The position numbers and the translations under genes were made by a program. Positions 4,316-9,293 of a stretch of 9,293 nucleotides of DNA are shown piece by piece. Origin of the DNA: Acidobacteriota bacterium (lineage in GTDB: Bacteria > Acidobacteriota > Terriglobia > Acidiferrales > UBA7541); contig QHYP01000224.1 in NCBI GenBank assembly GCA_003224195.1, positions 1-9,293 on the forward strand, given 5' to 3'. How positions within the stretch are numbered: the stretch's first letter is position 1; each line of letters opens with the position of its first letter. Below the pieces are notes generated by a model. That model had not been told where the DNA came from. It ran no database searches and was given only the letters and a program-made list of their open reading frames with translations.

Positions 4316-4780
4316 ATGATGACCCTGGGTCTTGCCTTCCTCATCGGACTGCTGGCGGGCTTGCGCTCGCTGACCCCGCCTGCGGCAACTGCCTGGGCCG
4401 CGCACCTGGGTTGGCTCAAGCTGCCGCGTCTGCTTTCCTGGATTGGCACGGTGCCCGCCGTCGCGGTTTGCACGGTGCTCGCCCTGGTGGAACTCACAAC
4501 CGACAAACTCCCGAAAACTCCCAGCCGCACCGCGCCTCCGGGACTGATCGCTCGCATCATCATGGGCGCTTTTGCGGGCGCGTGCCTCGCTACCGCCGGC
4601 GCCCAGGGAGCCATTCTTGGGATTCTGCTGGGAGCTCTGGGCGCGATTGTGGGCGCCTTCGGCGGCTACCAGGTGCGAACACGCCTGGTCAAAGCGCTGG
4701 GCACGCCGGACTTCGTCATCGCCCTTCTCGAGGATCTGGTGACCATCGGCGGCTCCCTGTGGGTCGTCTCCCGCTTCTGA
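4316..4780 (+). CDS. DUF4126 family integral membrane protein (154 aa)
   Basis: The sequence is a small, highly hydrophobic membrane protein with hydrophobic segments at about residues 2-17, 43-60, 80-95 and 98-118 and a final one near 137-152. It shows the GLRSLTPPAA motif near the N-terminus and VELTTDKLPKTPSRT after the second segment, both typical of the DUF4126 family as I know it. The molecular function is unknown. The start is clear from the AAGGAGG site; a second ATG follows immediately. The gene appears to be a single transcription unit with its own promoter, since an intergenic stretch lies on each side. Confidence 0.85.
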   Translation: MMTLGLAFLIGLLAGLRSLTPPAATAWAAHLGWLKLPRLLSWIGTVPAVAVCTVLALVELTTDKLPKTPSRTAPPGLIARIIMGAFAGACLATAGAQGAILGILLGALGAIVGAFGGYQVRTRLVKALGTPDFVIALLEDLVTIGGSLWVVSRF

Positions 4781-4867
4781 TCTCGGCGCTTCGTCTGCAC
4801 GCCACTCGCTGCCGCGCCGTCCCCGCTCTCCGTATCCCCTTGTCTCTCAGGCAGATAAGAATATCGT

Positions 4868-4895
4868 TTGTCAATATATACCGATATGTTATAAT
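4868..4895 (+). promoter_or_regulatory. Near-consensus sigma-70 promoter without an adjacent gene
   Basis: TTGTCA (4868-4873) and a perfect TATAAT (4890-4895) are separated by 16 nt, in the most AT-rich part of the window. ATATCG (4861-4866) and CGATAT (4883-4888) form an inverted repeat around the -35, a possible operator. The predicted start is near 4902; the next credible start codon is osmC at 5531, about 630 nt away. Confidence 0.5.
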
Positions 4896-4907
4896 ACGCA
4901 TTCAGTT

Positions 4908-4953
4908 GGCACCATTCCTCCGCCCGTCCGCGCAACCTTGGCGAAGGAGGGTG
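4908..4953 (+). ncRNA. Possible structured leader or small RNA (hairpin region)
   Basis: GGCACC (about 4908-4913) can pair with GGTGCC (near 4948-4953), with CCTCCGC and GCGAAGGAGG forming an inner imperfect stem. It starts a few bases after the predicted transcript start of the 4868-4895 promoter. I do not recognise any known RNA family (it is not SRP RNA, 6S or tmRNA by motif). Only the position and pairing support it. Confidence 0.2.
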
Positions 4954-5072
4954 CCCGGACAACCATGCCCGCCCGCCACGCGGTCCCTCCAACTCCTTCA
5001 CTATCTTCACGCCCCGCTCATTTGCATTCTTCCAGAGAAAGCGCATATGAAAGTCCTCAATTCCCGGTCTTT

Positions 5073-5328
5073 GTTTTCAAGAGCTTGCGCACTCTTTCAT
5101 TTTCCGTATCCCGTAAGTCCTGTGTTTGCCACTCTTACGAAAACTGCCGGGTGTGTACCAACAATTCCCATTCTGGTTCACCCAGAGCGATCTGCGCGAA
5201 GGGAGCTTGCGGCTCGTCACGCATCGCTCGAAAGCAACTCAAGTTCTTTCTTTTCAAATTCTTGCGCACTCTTTTGCACGCTCCTAAATGCCAACGCCTT
5301 TGCTTTCAAGCGATTCCACACTCTTTGC
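5073..5328. repeat. Three degenerate 27-nt repeats
   Basis: Copies at 5073-5099, 5250-5276 and 5302-5328 share the pattern TTTCAA-N5-TT-N5-CACTCTTT. The first two also share TTGCGCACTCTTT exactly. Spacing is irregular (177 and 52 nt), so this is not a CRISPR or a regular tandem array. The function is unknown. Confidence 0.45.
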
Positions 5329-5530
5329 ACAAAACACCCGGGGTGGGGGGTACTTCTTCACAGGGAACCGCCGAATTTTGTCTGTCTCTACTTTGCTTTC
5401 CGCTCGCAACGTTCGCCCGCAACCTCGCGCTCTCGCGGCTCCGTCTTCCTCCGCCAACCTGCAACCCCTCGACCTTCCAACCTTTTTTCCCCCTCCTGCT
5501 ATCCTTCCCCCTCTCTTCGGAGGTCTCCCT

Positions 5531-5935
5531 ATGCAGACCGCAACCGTGAAATGGATTGGCGAACAGAAATTCGTGGGCGCGAGCCCCTCGGGGCATGCGG
5601 TCGCTCTCGATTCCGACCGCGAATCGAACAAAGCTCCCGGCCCGATGGAGCTTCTCCTCGTCGCCCTCGGCGCCTGCACCGCCACCGACGTCGTCATCAT
5701 TCTCGAAAAGAAGAGGCAAAAACTCGATGCGCTCGAAGTCATCGCTTCCGGCGAGCGCGCTGCCGACCCTCCCACCGTGTGGACCAAGCTCGAGCTCCTC
5801 TATCGCCTCCGCGGCCGGCTGGACGAAGCCGCGGTCAAGCACGCCATCGAGCTGAGCGAAGAAAAATACTGCTCCGTCGCCGCCATGTTGAAGAAGACCG
5901 CCACCCTCACCTACCGCTACGAAATCCTCAAATGA
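5531..5935 (+). CDS. OsmC family protein (134 aa)
   Basis: OsmC/Ohr-type proteins are small cytoplasmic dimers that reduce organic or fatty-acid hydroperoxides through a pair of cysteines. Both are present in expected settings: C49 in LLVALGACTATDVV and C114 in EKYCSVAAMLKKTA. The N-terminal strand (TATVKWIGEQKFVG) and the DSDRESNKAPGPMELLL turn also fit, closest to the YhfA-like OsmC subgroup by memory. The frame is open back to 5288, but ATG 5531 is preceded by GGAGGT (5519-5524) at 7-nt spacing, and the upstream part is not protein-like. It is convergent with the asparagine synthase gene ending at 6012. Confidence 0.92.
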   Translation: MQTATVKWIGEQKFVGASPSGHAVALDSDRESNKAPGPMELLLVALGACTATDVVIILEKKRQKLDALEVIASGERAADPPTVWTKLELLYRLRGRLDEAAVKHAIELSEEKYCSVAAMLKKTATLTYRYEILK

Positions 5936-6011
5936 TTTTTTCTTGTGTAGGTGCGAACTTCCGTCCGCCCGTTGTGGCGGTGTTCCCGAATCACGAATTG
6001 CGAGTCACGAT

Positions 6012-7445
6012 TCACGCGCCGAGGTGTTTCCGGCACCATTCATTGAGGACATACAGCGCCCACGGCCGCGACCACGACGTCCCTCCCGCCAGAAACACCT
6101 TCCACACCGCGCGCACTCCCTCGCTCCGGACATACTCGCGCAGCGCCGGCGCCGGCTCCGCCAGGCTTGCTTCGACGCGCTCGCGTAGCGGCCCGCCCCG
6201 ATCCGATCGGGGCCCGCGCAGCCATTGCTCCCACGGCAATGTGAACGTGCGCTTCCTTTGCGCCGTGATTTCGTGCGGCAAGAGATCCCCGATTGCTTGC
6301 ACCAGCAGCGCCTTCTGCGCACCCTTCCTGCTCCGCGCCGCATCCGGCAGCGCCATCACGAACTCGACCAGCGGCGTATCGAGCAGCGGCACGCGCACCT
6401 CGAGCGACCTTGCCATGCTCACCGAATCCGTATCGCGCAAAAGCGTGCTGGCCATGTACGTGCGCAGCTCCAGCCAGCCAATGCCCGCCGCCGTTTGCAT
6501 CTTGCTCGCTTCGCCTGACGCGCGCTCGAGCCAGCCGAGCCACGTCGGCAGCAGCGTCGTTCCGTCTTCGGCCACCGCGCTCGGCCGGAATCGCGGCGCG
6601 GTAATTCGCGCGAGCTCAGCCGGGGGGAAGAGCGCCCGCGCGAAGAAATATGCATCCGGCAGCGGTTGCGTCCCGCGCCAGACCGCCGCAGCCTTCCGCG
6701 CTGCGTCCGGCGGGGCGAAGAGCGCCCGGAGCCGTTCGGCCAGCGGGGCCGTCGCACGCCGCAGCCACGCCGGCATCGCCCGCGCGAACGCTGCTACCCG
6801 CCGCAGCCGCGGCACATCGGCAAATGTCTTGTACCCGGCAAATAATTCATCCCCGCCGAGACCCGAGAGCGCCACCTTTAATCCAGCTTCGCGCGCCGCC
6901 CAGGAAACGAGATATGTATTGATCCCGTCCATCGTCGGCTGGTCGAGCGCGCCGACCGCGGTTTCTAAATGGGCGACGATCGCCGCTTCGCCGAGCGGTA
7001 CTTCCTTGTGTCGCGTCTTCAGTTGTTCAGCCACGCGCCGCGTCAATGGCGCCTCGTCATATGGCGTCCCCGGAAACGCCAGCGTGAAGCTGTGGATGCC
7101 GGCCTGCTCGCGCGCGGCCAGCGCGGCAATCGCGCCCGAATCGAGCCCGCTCGAGAGAAACAATCCTACCGGCACGTCGGCAACCAGATGCGTGCGCACC
7201 GCGTCTTCCAGCATCGGCCGCAGCGCCCGCGCCGCCGAAGCCAGATCGCGCGGCTTCTTGGGGTCCTGCGCGGCTGGGCTGTGCTGCTGGTCCCACCAGG
7301 GCCGCGGCCGCGGCGTGCGCCGCCGCTCCGGCACGTGCAGCAGAATCGAATGCCCCGGCGGCAGGGAAAAAACATTTTCCACCAGCGTCATCGGCTCGGA
7401 GACGGAGCCAAAGAACAAATAGGAGGTCAGCGCATCCGGCGAAAG
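6012..7445 (-). CDS. asnB: Asparagine synthase, C-terminal (synthetase) part, separated by a frameshift
   Basis: This frame encodes the ATP-dependent amidation domain of glutamine-hydrolysing asparagine synthase. After the break it resumes at WLSPDALTSYLFFGSVSEPMTLV, then shows the PP-loop FLSSGLDSGAIAAL (pyrophosphate/AMP binding), ALSGLGGDELFAGYKTF, and MARSLEVRVPLLDTPLVEFV near the end. All are intact, so it would be catalytically competent if joined to its glutaminase domain. The frame stays open upstream to 7646, but that part overlaps the N-terminal domain in another frame and has no homology sense. A one-base insertion near 7442-7447 would fuse it with the 7427-7975 part into about 654 residues, the usual size for this subgroup. 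It is last in a three-gene operon. Confidence 0.85.
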   Translation of the reverse strand, partial: LSPDALTSYLFFGSVSEPMTLVENVFSLPPGHSILLHVPERRRTPRPRPWWDQQHSPAAQDPKKPRDLASAARALRPMLEDAVRTHLVADVPVGLFLSSGLDSGAIAALAAREQAGIHSFTLAFPGTPYDEAPLTRRVAEQLKTRHKEVPLGEAAIVAHLETAVGALDQPTMDGINTYLVSWAAREAGLKVALSGLGGDELFAGYKTFADVPRLRRVAAFARAMPAWLRRATAPLAERLRALFAPPDAARKAAAVWRGTQPLPDAYFFARALFPPAELARITAPRFRPSAVAEDGTTLLPTWLGWLERASGEASKMQTAAGIGWLELRTYMASTLLRDTDSVSMARSLEVRVPLLDTPLVEFVMALPDAARSRKGAQKALLVQAIGDLLPHEITAQRKRTFTLPWEQWLRGPRSDRGGPLRERVEASLAEPAPALREYVRSEGVRAVWKVFLAGGTSWSRPWALYVLNEWCRKHLGA

Positions 7446-7975
7446 CCAGCCGCGAGCAGCGCGCGCACCTCGGAGGCGAAAAAAAATCCCTCCGGTGTTT
7501 GCGTGTAATAGAGCGGCTTGATACCGAGCGGATCGCGCGCGAGAAACAGGAGCGGCGCCTGTGCAAGACGTCCTCGCAAATCGAGCACGGCAAAGGCAAA
7601 CATGCCGCGCAATTCTTGGGCACACTCTTCTTCCCATTCTTCCCAAGCGTGCGCGATGGTTTCCGTGTCCGATTGCGTGGCGAAGGTATGGCCCAATCGC
7701 AGCAGGCGCGCACGCAGCTCGCGGTAGTTGTAGATTTCGCCGTTGAGGATGACGGCGACGTCGTTTGTCTCATTCCAAATAGGCTGGCGGCCGCCGGCAA
7801 TGTCGATGATGCTCAACCGGCGCATGCCGAGCGCGACGCTAGGTGCGCGCGGCTCTTTGACCAAGAAGCCTTCATCGTCGGGGCCGCGGTGGCGCATGGC
7901 TGCGGCCATCGTCCGCACGCAGGATTCGGCTTGCGCGGGATGTGCTGGAAAGACGGCGCCGCAAATCCCGCACAC
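7427..7975 (-). CDS. asnB: Asparagine synthase, N-terminal glutaminase (GATase class II) part, truncated by a frameshift
   Basis: Translation from GTG 7975 gives M-CGICGAV, placing the N-terminal nucleophile cysteine at position 2 as required for Ntn-type glutamine amidotransferases. The expected motifs follow in order: MRHRGPDDEG, RLSIIDIAGGRQP, ILNGEIYNYREL, SDTETI, GMFAFAVLD, FLARDPLGIKPLYY and FASEVRALLAAG. The frame then drifts into FRRMR and stops at 7427, while the proper continuation lies in the next frame. Reading switches by -1, equivalent to one missing base, plausibly a TTTT shortened to TTT at 7442-7444. The glutaminase would supply ammonia from glutamine. The frame extends upstream to 8131 through the preceding gene, but GTG 7975 is chosen because of Cys2. 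It starts 4 nt after the stop of the transglutaminase-like gene. Confidence 0.85.
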   Translation of the reverse strand: MCGICGAVFPAHPAQAESCVRTMAAAMRHRGPDDEGFLVKEPRAPSVALGMRRLSIIDIAGGRQPIWNETNDVAVILNGEIYNYRELRARLLRLGHTFATQSDTETIAHAWEEWEEECAQELRGMFAFAVLDLRGRLAQAPLLFLARDPLGIKPLYYTQTPEGFFFASEVRALLAAGFRRMR

Positions 7976-7979
7976 GCGT

Positions 7980-8840
7980 TTACTTGATCTCCGGGCTGGT
8001 GAAGAAGGTGGCGCCGGCGCGGAGCAAATGCCGGCGCACGTGGAAACGCGGAATGCGCAAGCGCCGGTCTGCGTACCACGCGAGAAGCTGGCGCAAAAGG
8101 AGAAAAGAAACGGTGAGCAGAAGGGCGGCAAGGAGCGCGGCGAAAGATCGCCGCTCCAGAATCAGACTCCAATCCAAAGCCTCATCCCAGTTGGGATAGA
8201 TGGAGTCGAACAGACGGCGCAAACCGGAGCCGACGAACGGGAGCCGTTCCAGGCGGACGTGAGCGAAACGCGAATAGTCGTATTCCGGGGGGTAGCCGGG
8301 AATTTGTGAGATCGCTTGCCGGAAAATCGCGGGATCCTGCAACTCATTCCGCGTGAGGAGCCTCCCGCGGGCATCGCGAAGGAGGGTGCGATAGCTTGGA
8401 TCGGCAACAACCCAGCGGCCGCCAATCAGAATTTCAGCGACAACGTGCTTCGCGCGCCCGTCGCGGCTGAGCAGAAGCAGGCGCCGCACGCGCAGATCGG
8501 ACAATCTCGCAAGATTCAAGAAAGCGTTGGTAGCAGTTCCGCATGCGCGCAGAAGTTGCTGGTAGTTCAGGGTGAATTGCGGATCCCGCGTCGGAAGCAC
8601 AGTGGAGACTTCGGCGACGGCGCGCATGGGTTCGGCTCGCATCCACGCCAGCAGGGCTTCGGCTTTTTTTTCCTCCGACGGCAACGAGGCAGGAACGATT
8701 GCGTCGGAAAAGCCGTCAAGGTAGCGCCGGACGGAATACTCCCAGCCGCTGGCGAGGAGCAGCGCCAGAAAAGAAACGGAGAAAAGCAAATTGGCGCCCC
8801 ACCAGGCGGCGCGGAAGAGGCGATGATTTGACGGCGTCAC
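7980..8840 (-). CDS. Membrane-anchored transglutaminase-like protein (286 aa)
   Basis: The order of parts is a hydrophobic N-terminal segment (about 13-31), a soluble domain, and a second membrane segment (about 231-254) with a basic tail. The soluble domain carries a transglutaminase-like catalytic triad: C100 in LLRACGTATNAFLNLARL, H132 in AKHVVAEIL and D147 in GRWVVADPSY. Such domains act as cysteine proteases or transamidases; the substrate here is unknown. GTG 8840 overlaps the stop of the glycosyltransferase by 4 nt (GTGA), and asnB begins 4 nt after its own stop, so the three genes form one coupled operon. Context suggests a role in building or modifying a surface polysaccharide or secreted product. 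A lasso-peptide B2 protease is less likely, because that family is much shorter and soluble. Confidence 0.78.
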   Translation of the reverse strand: MTPSNHRLFRAAWWGANLLFSVSFLALLLASGWEYSVRRYLDGFSDAIVPASLPSEEKKAEALLAWMRAEPMRAVAEVSTVLPTRDPQFTLNYQQLLRACGTATNAFLNLARLSDLRVRRLLLLSRDGRAKHVVAEILIGGRWVVADPSYRTLLRDARGRLLTRNELQDPAIFRQAISQIPGYPPEYDYSRFAHVRLERLPFVGSGLRRLFDSIYPNWDEALDWSLILERRSFAALLAALLLTVSFLLLRQLLAWYADRRLRIPRFHVRRHLLRAGATFFTSPEIK

Positions 8841-9293
8841 CGTCCGGCTCCAGGAGCCGCAAATGTACCAAGGCCGGCCGCTGCAGGCAGAAGGCTAGCG
8901 TAGAGTGATTCCATCTCGGCAACAGGCTCCTCCCAGGAGAGCCGCGGCAACACGGCAGCGCAGCCGGCGGCAAGACGTTGGTGCAGGGCCGCATCGCTCA
9001 GCAGGCGAGCAAGCGCATCGGCCAGGGAAGGCTCCGTACAAGGAACTACGAGGCCCGCTTGGCCCGCGAGGAGCGGCGCGATGCCGCAGGCCTCTGTGAC
9101 GATTACCGGAGTGCCCGCCGCCACGGCCTCCGCGGCAGTATTCCCAAAATTTTCGTTCCGCGAGGGCAACACAAACACATCCGCATCCCGAAACGCCGCC
9201 CATTTCGCCTCGTTGAACAACGGCCCGACGCAACGCACACGATCGGCGACGCCCAGTTGGCCCGCGAGATTCTGCAAGCGCGCCGCCATCCCA
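8837..9293 (-). CDS. Glycosyltransferase, GT4-like, C-terminal part (5' end outside the window)
   Basis: The visible part is the nucleotide-sugar-binding half of a GT-B glycosyltransferase (Glycos_transf_1 type): RLQNLAGQLGVADRVRCVGPL, then FRDADVFVLPSRNENFGNTAAEAVAAGTPVIVTEACG with the EX7E motif (E...E around NENFGNTAAEA), then GLVVPCTEPSLADALARLLSD. These enzymes move sugars from nucleotide donors onto lipid-linked or other acceptors at the inner membrane. The frame is open to the window edge, and the ATG at 9289 lies inside the conserved domain, so the true start is beyond 9293. Its stop overlaps the next gene's GTG start. Confidence 0.92.
   Translation of the reverse strand, partial: GMAARLQNLAGQLGVADRVRCVGPLFNEAKWAAFRDADVFVLPSRNENFGNTAAEAVAAGTPVIVTEACGIAPLLAGQAGLVVPCTEPSLADALARLLSDAALHQRLAAGCAAVLPRLSWEEPVAEMESLYASLLPAAAGLGTFAAPGAGR

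Larger units (their letters stand above)
4781..5530. other. Gene-free stretch with a strong promoter and degenerate repeats
   Basis: No convincing gene is present. Frames open here (for example 4938-5549 on plus and 4666-5046 on minus) have Ser/Pro/Cys-rich or irregular composition without recognisable motifs. The stretch contains an AT-rich island with a sigma-70-like promoter (4868-4895), an imperfect hairpin (4908-4953), three degenerate 27-nt repeats, and a pyrimidine-rich run leading to the OsmC ribosome site. Confidence 0.6.

Noticed and set aside
4666..5046. A 126-codon minus-strand frame across the strong promoter
   Set aside because: Its composition is irregular, it overlaps the 3' end of DUF4126 in antisense, and it has no recognisable domain.
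5073..5328. A CRISPR array from the repeated 27-mers
   Set aside because: Only three imperfect copies occur, with spacings of 177 and 52 nt, and there is no cas gene.
4938..5549. A 203-codon plus-strand frame upstream of and overlapping osmC
   Set aside because: The Ser/Cys/Pro-rich product has no motif, lies over the degenerate repeats and overlaps the osmC ribosome site and start. It is not accepted as a gene.
5920..5950. An intrinsic terminator after osmC (T7 run)
   Set aside because: The T-run directly follows the stop codon, but the only stem before it is about 5 bp and AT-rich, too weak to call.
5990..6016. Short repeated TCACGA words between osmC and asnB
   Set aside because: The pairing is only 5 bp and overlaps the asnB stop codon; this is not enough for a feature.
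4411..7422. A 1003-codon open frame on the plus strand
   Set aside because: It runs across DUF4126, the gene-free stretch, osmC and antisense through asnB. Its product is Arg/Ser/Pro-rich with no motif, while those genes have clear homology in other frames. It is a high-GC artefact.
7427..8840. A lasso-peptide cluster (B2 protease plus cyclase)
   Set aside because: The transglutaminase-like protein is twice the usual B2 length and membrane anchored, AsnB retains a full glutaminase domain with Cys2, and no precursor or PqqD-like gene is visible in the window.

Overview
The window is GC-rich bacterial chromosome. It looks like a small accessory island on the left and the end of a surface-polysaccharide-type operon on the right. 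Short dispersed intergenic repeats (variants of CCCGAGCGTAGTCGAGGG), a REP-associated transposase with its own repeats, and OsmC, DUF4126, HicBA and AsnB relatives would fit an Acidobacteriota-like soil bacterium. That placement is inference; no rRNA or marker gene is present.

Left part (1-4172): a hairpin and a small hypothetical ORF (151-342) come first. A minus-strand gene follows that joins an HB1/ASXL-type winged helix to a PD-(D/E)XK-like region (371-1141). Next is a REP-associated tyrosine transposase (RAYT, 1568-2161) inside a nest of repeats. Three of these repeats fold into the same three-way-junction (cloverleaf) shape with covarying stems, and one lies inside the 3' end of the transposase gene. 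Then comes a minus-strand pair: a 75-aa HTH-like protein (3030-3257) overlapping a 205-aa protein with a Rossmann/TIR-like signature (2441-3058). It has an operator-like inverted repeat just before the first start codon and is framed by a 66-bp direct repeat. A plus-strand hicB-hicA toxin-antitoxin pair (3646-4112) is framed by another, older repeat pair. The three small modules therefore each sit between their own repeats, as expected of exchangeable defence or toxin-antitoxin cassettes.

Middle (4173-5935): a DUF4126 membrane protein has a clear promoter and a perfect ribosome binding site. About 750 bases follow with no convincing gene but with a near-consensus sigma-70 promoter, a hairpin and three degenerate 27-nt repeats. 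An OsmC-family protein ends this part.

Right part (6012-9293, all minus strand): a glycosyltransferase (GT4-like, cut by the window edge), a membrane-anchored transglutaminase-like protein and a glutamine-hydrolysing asparagine synthase are tightly coupled (GTGA overlap, then a 4-nt gap). The asparagine synthase reading frame is broken once near 7442-7447 by an apparent one-base loss; this is either a real pseudogene or a sequence error.

The two most noteworthy systems are the covarying cloverleaf REP family with its resident RAYT, and the HTH/TIR-like operon that looks like an uncharacterised self-regulated toxin-antitoxin or defence pair.
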